DNA of 10,567 nucleotides from Methylococcaceae bacterium NSM2-1 (GTDB lineage: Bacteria; Pseudomonadota; Gammaproteobacteria; Methylococcales; Methylomonadaceae): NCBI GenBank assembly GCA_002256705.1, contig NQJI01000100.1, positions 1 to 10,567 of the forward strand, written 5' to 3'. Made by a program: the position numbers and the translations under genes. Below the pieces are notes generated by a model. It was given only the letters and a program-made list of their open reading frames with translations. It was not told the DNA's origin and ran no database searches. This document shows, in pieces, positions 1-6,364 of this stretch (position 1 is its first letter; each line of letters starts with the position of its first letter).

Positions 1-462
1 ATCCCCAGCATGTTCCGTTTTAATCGAGATATGCAAAATCCGATCTTCGAGTTTTACAAGCAGTGAGGATTCATCGGCACCCTGTGTGCATTCATAGTGA
101 CAACATATCGATCTGATTTTTCCTGTAAATCAACCTCAGGCACTTTACTCAAACTGCCTAAGGGCGTATTCATATGGAACGCGAAAATGAACCACCGAAA
201 AGCTGTTGCATTTCTTATTGCACACGTTGCATTTCTTCATAAGGATTTCAAGGTTGATCCTTCAAGAGTTCGTCATCCGGACCTGGCTTGGGAAAAGTTA
301 AATTGGGTAGTTTCGGTATTTGGATTTGAGGGCTTGTCGCCTTGATTTTCCTGCCCACAACTGCTTGAGCCTGTCATTCAACCGAAACATGATATAAAAC
401 TGTATTCCCAGGACAATAACCAACACGGCAGCTATAGCAACAATGATTCGATTTTTAATCAT
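1..462 (-). pseudogene. Degraded membrane-anchored Hsp20 (small heat shock protein), 3' end outside window
   Basis: Read on the minus strand from an ATG at 462, preceded by a good ribosome site (GGGAG, 7 bases upstream), the sequence opens with a basic N-terminus and a hydrophobic anchor (MIKNRIIVAIAAVLVIVLG). This frame ends at a TAA at 300-298. Protein-like sequence then continues in other frames: IPKLPNLTFPKPGPDDELL, a TGA at 250-248, NPYEEMQRVQ, a TAA at 217-215, then EMQQLFGGSFSR. After another shift near 175-190 comes VPEVDLQEKSDRYVVTMNA, and after a third near position 85 GADESSLLVKLEDRILHIS. The last pieces match the start of an alpha-crystallin domain. Frames run 0, 1, 2, 0, so each shift equals a net loss of one base. 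An intact relative would be an inner-membrane-anchored small heat shock protein facing the periplasm. It lies just downstream of the intact hsp20 on the same strand. Hsp20 assignment is strong; the alternative to decay is sequencing error, unlikely given the two stops and the clean neighbours. Confidence 0.8.
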
Positions 463-530
463 TTTGTATCTCCCGAGTTTAAATTATTGGTTTAGAAAAA
501 CAGATAGTGGCTACATTGCCCAACTCATGG

Positions 531-556
531 GGTATTAATCGTCCATGATTAATACC
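531..556. repeat. Perfect 10-bp inverted repeat downstream of hsp20
   Basis: The arms ggtattaatc (531-540) and gattaatacc (547-556) are exact reverse complements separated by a 6-base loop. The hairpin lies 31 bases past the hsp20 stop and before the broken Hsp20 gene. It has no T-tract on the minus strand and an AT-rich stem, so it could be a weak terminator, an mRNA-stabilising 3' hairpin or a protein-binding palindrome. The structure is seen directly; the role is inferred. Confidence 0.45.
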
Positions 557-587
557 GTGTGGAAATAGCCCACCTGCAAAATTCAGA

Positions 588-1076
588 CTATTTGATCTCG
601 ATGGTTTTGCGCTTGCTTTTTTCTGATTTGGGAATGGTAACTGTCAAAATTCCGTCTTTGAAAGATGCTTTTGCATTGGCATCATCGACATTATCGGGCA
701 AGGAAAGCGTGCGCTGAAATTCACCCCGCGTTATTTCGCGGCGAAAATATTTGCCTTTTTCTTCTTCTTTTTTTTCTTCCTTGGTGGAGGTTCGGATAGT
801 AATTGTTTGATTACTGATTGTTACATCGAGATCTTCTTTTTTAACGCCAGGCAAAGCAGCCTGAACCTCTACTTCATTGTCATGATCGATAATATCAACT
901 TTTGGAAATCCTCTTTCAAAGCCGGCAGGGAAATTCCAGTCCGACAGGCGCGGCCATCTGCGTGAGAGAAAATCATCAAAAAAATTATCAAATTCATCAA
1001 ATGAAAGCAAACTACCAGCCGGTGCGCTGGGTACTACTTCCGTGCTTTTTTTTGTATCTTTTTCTTTAGAGCTCAT
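588..1076 (-). CDS. Hsp20/alpha-crystallin family small heat shock protein
   Basis: A 162-residue ATP-independent holdase chaperone expected to form cytosolic oligomers that bind unfolding proteins and pass them to ATP-driven chaperones. The N-terminal arm (about 1-55) has a charged Lys/Ser-rich start and an aromatic stretch (FDEFDNFFDDFLSRRW) typical of substrate-binding arms. The alpha-crystallin domain spans about 57-152, with PKVDIIDHDNEVEVQAALPGV at its start broken here into FPKVDI (57-62) and ALPGV (74-78), and the family signature GILTVTIPK at 142-150. The C-terminal IxI motif used for oligomer assembly is I159-E160-I161. There is no signal peptide. The ATG at 1076 is supported by GGAGA a few bases upstream. 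DUF2934 lies upstream on the same strand, 87 bases away, and a broken membrane-anchored paralogue lies downstream. Family assignment is very secure; the exact E. coli-style name (IbpA/IbpB) is not implied. Confidence 0.95.
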   Translation of the reverse strand: MSSKEKDTKKSTEVVPSAPAGSLLSFDEFDNFFDDFLSRRWPRLSDWNFPAGFERGFPKVDIIDHDNEVEVQAALPGVKKEDLDVTISNQTITIRTSTKEEKKEEEKGKYFRREITRGEFQRTLSLPDNVDDANAKASFKDGILTVTIPKSEKSKRKTIEIK

Positions 1077-1163
1077 AACATTCTCCAGTCACTATTCAAA
1101 TTATTATTAAACATCTACATAACATCCTATTGACGAGTTATATTTATATCAACCCATTTCTCC

Positions 1164-1349
1164 TTACTCCAGCATAAGTTCTTTTTCTGCCTCAAGCCAG
1201 TCATCAAGTTCGTGACCCGGTTCAAACCCTCTGCTTTCAGCCTTGTAATAGGCAAGCTCAGAAATCATTGCGTCACGATCTGCAAGATTTATCGTATTAC
1301 CGGACTCTTCGGGATTTGAAATTACTTCATCATTAACGGTTGCAGCCAT
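1164..1349 (-). CDS. DUF2934 small protein
   Basis: A 61-residue acidic protein whose second half carries the recognisable DUF2934 pattern: an A-Y-Y-K-A-E-x-R-G-F-x-P-G-x-E-x-x-D-W-L-x-A-E run near residues 32-56. The family has no established function; members are short and are often found in environmental bacteria near stress genes. I chose the second of two adjacent ATGs (1349) because GAGG at 1359-1356 sits 6 bases before it. The ATG at 1352 is only 3 bases from that site, and the GTG at 1361 would overlap it. The gene lies upstream of hsp20 on the same strand with an 87-base gap, so co-transcription is possible but not shown. Role in the heat-shock response is only an inference from the neighbour. 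Confidence 0.8.
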   Translation of the reverse strand: MAATVNDEVISNPEESGNTINLADRDAMISELAYYKAESRGFEPGHELDDWLEAEKELMLE

Positions 1350-1361
1350 CATTCGCCTCAC

Positions 1362-1839
1362 TATTGTTAAATTAATTGATTGGCTTTAAGCCTTTATCAA
1401 GACCCGGCAAATATATAATCATTCCCATTGAAGCATAAAAATGCAAAAAAAACATTAGTATAAACACTTAGTACCTGGTAAATGTTGTATAGGGAGGTTA
1501 CCTTTGTCATTTTGATAAACTGCTTCAATCACGGAATTCAGGTTCATGGAGTTGACGCAACAGGACAATTGCCATACCCGTCACACTAAAATTGACTGAG
1601 TAATGGAAGTGTTCAAGTTATAGAATTACCATTCATGAGAGTGCCAGTCATGCCTGAAAGTATTGAATTATTTCTTCAGAAATTCAGTCTTCCAGCCTTT
1701 ATTATGCGTTATCAACATTACAGAGAACGCGCTATAGAGAATAGGCATGTCCGGAATTTATCAAAAACTCAATCGTTTAGAAATTTAACTGCCGATTTAC
1801 AGTAAACTTTGTCATGAAGGCAAACCATAGACAACAACG
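1362..1839. other. Intergenic region with one orphan small ORF
   Basis: This 478-base stretch separates the minus-strand stress cluster from cysB, so the promoters of both divergent units should lie in it. The left part is AT-rich without a clear consensus promoter. On the plus strand a 51-codon ORF (1650-1805) starts MPESIELFLQKFSLPAF and ends in TAA. Its first half loosely resembles the beginning of IstB-type IS21 helper ATPases (a leucine-rich helix, then LP, then a Y...R/E helix), but the rest does not. I see no IS termini. It may be a remnant or may be noise. Confidence 0.35.
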
Positions 1840-2757
1840 ATGAAACTTTATCAATTACGTTATATTCATGAAATAGCACGCCAAGGTTTGAATGTGTCGC
1901 AAGCTGCCGAGGTTTTACATACGTCACAGTCTGGAGTCAGTAAAGCCTGTCAGTTGCTGGAAGAAGAACTTAATCTGCAAATTTTCCAGCGCCACGGTAA
2001 ACGGCTCATTGGCATTACCGAACCGGGAAAAATTATTTTGAACCTGGCTGAGCGAGTGATGGGCGAACTGGAGAACATCACGCGTGTAGGGGAGGAGTTC
2101 ACTCAAAAAGAGACGGGTACGCTCACTGTCGCAGCCACGCATACCCAGGCACGCTATCGTTTACCTAATGCAGTTAAAGTTTTTATGCAGCATTATCCAG
2201 AGGTTACATTCCATATTCATCAAGGTAACCCAACACAAGTGGCAGAACAGGTAGCAAGCGGCGAGGCCGATATTGGCATCGCAACCGAAGCCATTAGCTC
2301 TTATGACAAACTGCTTTGTTTGCCTTGCTATCAATGGAACCGCTGTATAATCACTCCGCACAATCATCCATTGCTTGGTGACTTGCCGCTGACACTGGAA
2401 AAAATCACACAGTACCCATTAATCACTTATGACTCTGCCTTTACCGGTGGCTCATTAGTCAGTCACGTTTTCAACCAGGCAAAAATAGAGCCTAACGTCG
2501 TATTAACGGCGATTGATGCGGACGTCATTAAAACATATGTGACTCTTGGGCTAGGTATCGGATTGCTGGCGAATATAGCTTACGACCCGGAGCGTGATAC
2601 AGATTTAGGTATGATAGATGCATCACACCTATTCCCTGCAAGTACTACCTATCTTGGCGTGCGCCGTGATGCTTTTCTGCGTGGCTATATGTATGAGTTT
2701 ATTCAGTTGCTCGCTCCGCAGTTTGATCGTAAGACGGTGGATGCTGCGCTTAAATGA
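1840..2757 (+). CDS. cysB: LysR-family transcriptional regulator CysB
   Basis: A 305-residue LysR-type regulator that matches the CysB/Cbl branch along its whole length. CysB activates sulfate and thiosulfate uptake and cysteine synthesis genes in response to N-acetylserine, with sulfate or thiosulfate as anti-inducers. The winged helix-turn-helix occupies about 1-60 (MKLYQLRYIHEIA, then NVSQAAEVLHTSQSGVSK). The effector domain (about 90-300) keeps THTQARY at 100-106, the CYQWNR segment with W166, ATEA with T149, FTGGS with T202, and DADVIKTYV at 227-235. From memory, T100, T102, Q103, T149, W166 and T202 fall at the same numbers as the ligand-pocket residues of the enterobacterial protein. 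It is somewhat shorter than the ~324-residue E. coli protein at the C-terminus. No strong ribosome site precedes the ATG. Sulfur genes are not adjacent; the next gene downstream is a remnant. Confidence 0.93.
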   Translation: MKLYQLRYIHEIARQGLNVSQAAEVLHTSQSGVSKACQLLEEELNLQIFQRHGKRLIGITEPGKIILNLAERVMGELENITRVGEEFTQKETGTLTVAATHTQARYRLPNAVKVFMQHYPEVTFHIHQGNPTQVAEQVASGEADIGIATEAISSYDKLLCLPCYQWNRCIITPHNHPLLGDLPLTLEKITQYPLITYDSAFTGGSLVSHVFNQAKIEPNVVLTAIDADVIKTYVTLGLGIGLLANIAYDPERDTDLGMIDASHLFPASTTYLGVRRDAFLRGYMYEFIQLLAPQFDRKTVDAALK

Positions 2758-2961
2758 ATCACGCTTATCAATTGGATAATCTGCGCCTTCTTTATGGCGA
2801 AAAAATTGCGTTAACCTTACCTGATCTGATTGTTAAAGCTGGGAAGTTCGGAAGAAATGGACGAAGTCAGAATAGCCGTTGCCGCTGAGAAATTTTTTCA
2901 GGTGTCAATCGCTTATGATGCACGTGATGATCTGGTACTCAATCTGGGCGACTCCGATTGA
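2754..2961 (+). pseudogene. Truncated ABC transporter ATP-binding subunit (N-terminal remnant)
   Basis: An ATG overlapping the cysB stop (ATGA) opens a 44-codon frame ending at TGA 2886-2888. Residues 1-31 read as the beginning of an ABC ATPase: YQLDNLRLLYGEKIAL, then LPDLIVKAGK. This is the strand pattern that normally leads straight into the Walker A loop. The Walker A motif is absent; the sequence turns into FGRNGRSQNSRCR. In the next frame, from about 2845 to a TGA at 2959-2961, a different protein-like stretch appears (MDEVRIAVAAEKFFQVS, then AYDARDDLVLNLGDSD). This may be the far end of the same gene joined by an internal deletion, but I do not recognise it. No functional ATPase can be made. 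The overlap with cysB suggests the gene was once translationally coupled to it. Confidence 0.6.
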
Positions 2962-3374
2962 GTCAACCGTGTGCTGATTCCAAAAATGTCATTTATTTTC
3001 ACCATGAAGGACTTGAAGATATTACTATATTGACTTCATGCGTGACATTGAGACGATTCATAAAACAAAGCTTTTTAATCCTTGCTTCAATGGTTTTACA
3101 TTAAAGTTGATTAGGAAGCCTTGATTGATGTTCGCCAGCTTCATAGAGGTCAAAAGCTGTGCCTCGTGAATTCCCTTCATTATCTTCATGTCGCTTAGAG
3201 ACGCCTACTTTTGGCCTTCATGGTAATAAAAACAAATTACAAACATTGTACTGCATCAGCGCTCGGTCAACTTTAAATCAAATTCTGTCATGGCTTTCTA
3301 AAACAGGTCCATTCGGATTATTATGTCATTCATTTTGTCACAGGGTGGCCAACAATGATTTATGATGATGCCTT
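2962..3374. other. Decayed intergenic region between cysB and lptM
   Basis: Apart from the minus-strand GxxExxY remnant at 3058-3204, no intact gene is visible. On the plus strand a short stretch from 2976 reads DSKNVIYFHHEGLEDITIL, protein-like but unassigned. It may continue the fragment ending at 2961 in another frame. The open frame on the plus strand at 3159-3365 is composed of the reverse of the GxxExxY remnant plus uninformative sequence, and I do not call it a gene. A promoter for the lptM-lysA block should lie near 3300-3374, but no box with good spacing stands out (TTGTCA at 3335-3340 and TATGAT at 3361-3366 are 20 bases apart). Confidence 0.4.
3058..3204 (-). pseudogene. GxxExxY-family protein, C-terminal remnant
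   Basis: On the minus strand, reading from about 3204 to a natural TGA at 3060-3058, the translation contains IHEAQLLTSMKLANINQ followed by GFLINFNVKPLKQGLKSFVL. This is the typical C-terminal end of GxxExxY proteins, small (about 125 residues) PD-(D/E)XK-like proteins of unknown function common in environmental bacteria. The upstream part is broken: an in-frame TAG at 3207-3205 interrupts it. The preceding frame has FYYHEGQK, which resembles the Y-x-G-x-K strand usually found about 25-30 residues earlier, so an internal deletion is likely. No N-terminal GxxExxY motif is visible. It faces the opposite way to its neighbours. Confidence 0.65.
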
Positions 3375-3539
3375 ATGAAAACCAGACAATTATTCTTATT
3401 TTTAGCCGCATGCTCAGCTTTAACTGGCTGCGGACAACCCGGACCACTTTATCTGCCAGGCACAACTCCACCTATTCATGTAGAGCCAGAGCCTGAACCA
3501 GAAGCCGAAGCCGAACCCAAACCCGAAAAAAACAAATAA
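3375..3539 (+). CDS. lptM: LPS translocon maturation lipoprotein LptM
   Basis: A 54-residue lipoprotein too short for routine ORF calling. The signal peptide is residues 1-18 (MKTRQLFLFLAACSALTG) with an LTGC lipobox and lipidated Cys19. The mature protein begins CGQPGPLYLPG, the family hallmark C-G-x-x-G-P-L-Y-x-P, followed by a disordered tail rich in Pro, Glu and Lys (PEPEPEAEAEPKPEK). LptM (formerly YifL) binds the LptD/LptE outer-membrane LPS translocon in E. coli and helps correct disulfide formation in LptD. Its place one base upstream of lysA and ahead of dapF, DUF484 and xerC is the conserved gammaproteobacterial arrangement. No clear Shine-Dalgarno sequence precedes the ATG. Confidence 0.88.
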   Translation: MKTRQLFLFLAACSALTGCGQPGPLYLPGTTPPIHVEPEPEPEAEAEPKPEKNK

Positions 3540-3540
3540 C

Positions 3541-4782
3541 ATGGATTATTTTAATTACCGAAACAACGAGCTTTTCGCCGAAGATGTTGCTGTGCAGGAC
3601 ATTATCTATCAACATGGCAGCCCTTGTTACATTTATTCCAGAGCTACATTGGAAAGACACTGGAAGGCTTTTGAGCTGGCGTTCGGCGATCATCCCCATT
3701 TGATCTGCTATGCCGTAAAAGCAAATTCCAATATTGCCCTGCTTAATCTGCTTGCCCGTTTAGGTTCAGGTTTCGATATTGTCTCGCTCGGTGAACTGAA
3801 ACGTGTAATTCAAGCAGGTGGAAATCCTGAAAAAATTGTCTTTTCCGGTGTTGGCAAACGTGAAGATGAAATTTTAGCGGCACTAAAAACCGGCATACGC
3901 TGCTTTAATATTGAAGTCAGTGGTGAACTGGATCGAATTAACCGGCTTGCTGGACACATGGGTGTTATTGCTCCGGTGTCTTTTCGAGTAAATCCTGATG
4001 TCGATGCCAAAACGCATCCTTATATTTCTACGGGTTTAAAAGAAAACAAATTTGGTATAGACATTGAACAGGCATTGACTGAATATCGCCGTGCAGCAGC
4101 TATGCCACATATTGATATTATCGGTATAGACTGTCATATTGGTTCACAACTAACCGAAACACGGCCTTTTCTGGACGCATTGGATAAAATTCTTGATCTG
4201 GTTTCAGTCCTGGAAGCCGAAGGTATTCATCTGCATCATCTGGATTTGGGCGGCGGACTCGGCATTCGTTATAACGATGAACAACCACCCGAACCTGCCG
4301 AGTATATCAAAGCGGTGTTGGAACGACTCGGCAACACCGGTTTTGAAGTTTTATTGGAACCTGGCCGCGCCATCGTTGGCAATGCCGGTATTCTGGTGAC
4401 CCAGGTTGAATATCTAAAACCCACCGCTCATAAAAACTTTGCCATCGTTGATGCTGCCATGAATGATTTAGTGCGCCCATCGCTGTATAGCGCCTGGCAG
4501 GAAATTATTCCCGTCAACCTGCAAAGCAACGCACCTGAACAACTTTGGGATATAGTAGGACCAGTCTGTGAAACCGGTGATTTTTTGGGTAAACTTAAGT
4601 TATCTCAGGGTGATTTATTAGTGATACGCTCATCGGGCGCTTATGGATTTTCCATGAGCTCCAATTACAACTCCAGACCGCGAGTAGCTGAACTGATGGT
4701 TGATGGCAATCATGTGCATTTAATCAGGGAAAGAGAAAGTATTGCACAGCTTTGGGCGGGTGAGCATTTGTTACCTGATTAG
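3541..4782 (+). CDS. lysA: Diaminopimelate decarboxylase LysA
   Basis: A 413-residue PLP-dependent enzyme that decarboxylates meso-diaminopimelate to L-lysine, the last step of lysine synthesis. It is a fold-type III decarboxylase with an alanine-racemase-like barrel and a C-terminal beta domain. Visible motifs are YAVKANSN with the PLP-binding Lys60, HIGSQ at 199-203, the glycine-rich phosphate loop GGGLG at 237-241, EPGR at 273-276, the catalytic CETGD at 343-347 with Cys343, GAYGFSM at 366-372 and YNSRPR at 376-381. Length is normal for the family and nothing is missing. The ATG lies one base after the lptM stop with no obvious Shine-Dalgarno site, which suggests translational coupling. 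The dapF product makes its substrate. Confidence 0.97.
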   Translation: MDYFNYRNNELFAEDVAVQDIIYQHGSPCYIYSRATLERHWKAFELAFGDHPHLICYAVKANSNIALLNLLARLGSGFDIVSLGELKRVIQAGGNPEKIVFSGVGKREDEILAALKTGIRCFNIEVSGELDRINRLAGHMGVIAPVSFRVNPDVDAKTHPYISTGLKENKFGIDIEQALTEYRRAAAMPHIDIIGIDCHIGSQLTETRPFLDALDKILDLVSVLEAEGIHLHHLDLGGGLGIRYNDEQPPEPAEYIKAVLERLGNTGFEVLLEPGRAIVGNAGILVTQVEYLKPTAHKNFAIVDAAMNDLVRPSLYSAWQEIIPVNLQSNAPEQLWDIVGPVCETGDFLGKLKLSQGDLLVIRSSGAYGFSMSSNYNSRPRVAELMVDGNHVHLIRERESIAQLWAGEHLLPD

Positions 4783-4844
4783 GATCACCGGGTTAACGAC
4801 TATGCCAGCCCGATCAACAAATTACGCGACATGAAAGACAACCG

Positions 4845-5672
4845 ATGATTAACTTCACTAAAATGCACGGTCTAGGCAATGATTTTGTGGTCATTGACGC
4901 TATCAATCAGCACATCGCCCTAACACCTGAACAAATCCGGTTCATGTCTGACCGCCACTTCGGCATTGGTTTCGACCAGCTATTACTGGTCGAAAAACCT
5001 GTCAGTGACAACGCCGACTTTAAATACCGGATTTTTAATGCTGATGGCGGTGAAGTCGCACAATGTGGGAATGGCGCGCGCTGCTTTGCCCGTTTTGTGC
5101 GTGATAAAAAACTGTCTGACAAAGACGAAATACGCGTTGATACAGACTCTGGGCAATTGCTGTTGCGTTTTAACGAAAATGGTCTGATAACTGTCAATAT
5201 GGGTATCCCTAAGCACAAACCCGCTGAGATTCCTCTGCTTGCCGAACAGGAATCCCGCCTTTATACCGTCTCTGTTAATGCAATGGAAAATGCCTTTGGC
5301 GCCGTTTCCATGGGTAATCCACACGCGGTTATTCAGGTCAATGATATTAAAACCACCCCCGTAGCCGACTTGGGGCAGGCATTGGAAAGCCATGCTATTT
5401 TTCCTGAGCGCGCCAATATCGGTTTTATGCAGGTCTTAGACCGGAATCATATTAAACTCCGCGTGTATGAACGCGGAGCCTCTGAAACCTTGGCCTGCGG
5501 CAGTGGCGCTTGTGCCGCCACCGTTATCGGCATCGAGCAAAATCTGCTGGATCATGAGGTCTGTGTTGAACTGCCCGGTGGAGAGTTAAAAATAAGCTGG
5601 TCGGGTCGTGGTGAGCCGGTGTTTATGACTGGGCCTGCCATTTCTGTTTTTGATGGAACAATCAGTCTATGA
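4845..5672 (+). CDS. dapF: Diaminopimelate epimerase DapF
   Basis: A 275-residue cofactor-free epimerase that converts LL-diaminopimelate to the meso form, which is used for peptidoglycan cross-bridges and as LysA's substrate. It uses two cysteines as acid and base. They are Cys74 in QCGNGARC and Cys218 in ACGSGACA, one residue later than in the 274-residue E. coli enzyme. The N-terminal FTKMHGLGNDFVVID and the FNADGGE segment are also characteristic. The two-domain pseudo-symmetric length is complete. It follows lysA by 62 bases and overlaps the DUF484 gene through ATGA, so the two are probably translationally coupled. Confidence 0.97.
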   Translation: MINFTKMHGLGNDFVVIDAINQHIALTPEQIRFMSDRHFGIGFDQLLLVEKPVSDNADFKYRIFNADGGEVAQCGNGARCFARFVRDKKLSDKDEIRVDTDSGQLLLRFNENGLITVNMGIPKHKPAEIPLLAEQESRLYTVSVNAMENAFGAVSMGNPHAVIQVNDIKTTPVADLGQALESHAIFPERANIGFMQVLDRNHIKLRVYERGASETLACGSGACAATVIGIEQNLLDHEVCVELPGGELKISWSGRGEPVFMTGPAISVFDGTISL

Positions 5673-6364
5673 GTGAACAAAATTCAGATCTAAGCGCATC
5701 TCAAATTGAAGACTATCTACAGCAACATCCGGATTTCTTCCATGAACACTTAAACCTGCTGGAACAAATGAGTATTCCCCATCCCAGCGGAACTGCCATC
5801 TCCCTGATTTCAAAACAGCTGGAGCTATTCAGATGCAAACATCATGAATTGGAAAACCAGCTCAATACACTGATAGAAATAGCCCGGGATAACGATACCT
5901 CCTTTATTCGTATGCATAAGCTCACGCTGGCCTTGCTTGAAGCATCAACACTGGAACAAGCTATCGCCAATCTCGATGCAGTCCTGGCCGATTATTTTCT
6001 AACCGATTTTGTCGCTGTGCGTATCATTAAACACTGCCCCGACTCAGCTATTGCCAATTTGTTTATTGAACCCGACAGCAAAAATCTGCAACCCTTTCTT
6101 AAAGAACTTTCCAGCAATCAGCCTAAATGCGGCCGACCGACCCTTGCACAAGCAAAAATACTCTTCGGCGACTCGGCAGTGGAAGTGAAGTCTTGTGCCA
6201 TTATCCCAATGACTTTCACCGAACTTGACGGCATTCTGGCAATAGGGAGCCGTGAAAAAGGCCGGTTTCATCACAGCATGGGCAATCTGTTTTTAACTCA
6301 AATGAGCGAAATCATCGGCACCCGATTGATTTCATTATTGGGGCAGACACACGATGCATGCTGA
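5669..6364 (+). CDS. DUF484 family protein
   Basis: A 231-residue cytosolic protein of the DUF484 family, the conserved gene between dapF and xerC in gammaproteobacteria. The N-terminus has the typical IEDYLQQHPDFFHEH helix (13-27) and IPHPSGTAISLISKQ (36-50), then a probable coiled-coil segment (about 46-75). A GAF-like domain follows (about 85-225), ending with MTFTELDGILAIGSREKGRF and a helix. The function is not established; the GAF-like fold suggests ligand sensing or a partner role. The start ATG overlaps the dapF stop, and the end overlaps xerC by 11 bases, so expression of the three is tied together. Confidence 0.9.
   Translation: MSEQNSDLSASQIEDYLQQHPDFFHEHLNLLEQMSIPHPSGTAISLISKQLELFRCKHHELENQLNTLIEIARDNDTSFIRMHKLTLALLEASTLEQAIANLDAVLADYFLTDFVAVRIIKHCPDSAIANLFIEPDSKNLQPFLKELSSNQPKCGRPTLAQAKILFGDSAVEVKSCAIIPMTFTELDGILAIGSREKGRFHHSMGNLFLTQMSEIIGTRLISLLGQTHDAC

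Noticed and set aside
1..66. A plus-strand frame ending in TGA at 64-66 that looks like the tail of an upstream gene.
   Set aside because: The minus strand of the same bases reads as the alpha-crystallin segment LLVKLEDRILHISIKTEH, which explains the open frame.
97..345. An 82-codon plus-strand ORF starting with GTG.
   Set aside because: It lies opposite the degraded Hsp20 gene, whose protein signal on the minus strand is far clearer; the plus translation has no family features.
1375..1401. A heat-shock sigma-32-like promoter upstream of DUF2934 on the minus strand (CTTGATA at 1401-1395, CCAATCAAT at 1383-1375).
   Set aside because: The -10 part lacks the CCCCAT core and the 11-base spacing is shorter than consensus, so it is too weak to call.
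3159..3365. A 68-codon plus-strand ORF before lptM.
   Set aside because: Its first part is the reverse of the GxxExxY remnant; composition is Ser/Leu/Cys-rich without family features and no ribosome site is seen.
3335..3366. A sigma-70 promoter for lptM (TTGTCA and TATGAT).
   Set aside because: The spacing is 20 bases, and transcription would start almost on the lptM start codon.
4783..4844. The lysA frame continues for about 20 codons after its TAG stop up to the dapF start.
   Set aside because: LysA already has its normal family end; the extension has no recognisable content, and TAG is used as an ordinary stop by other genes here.
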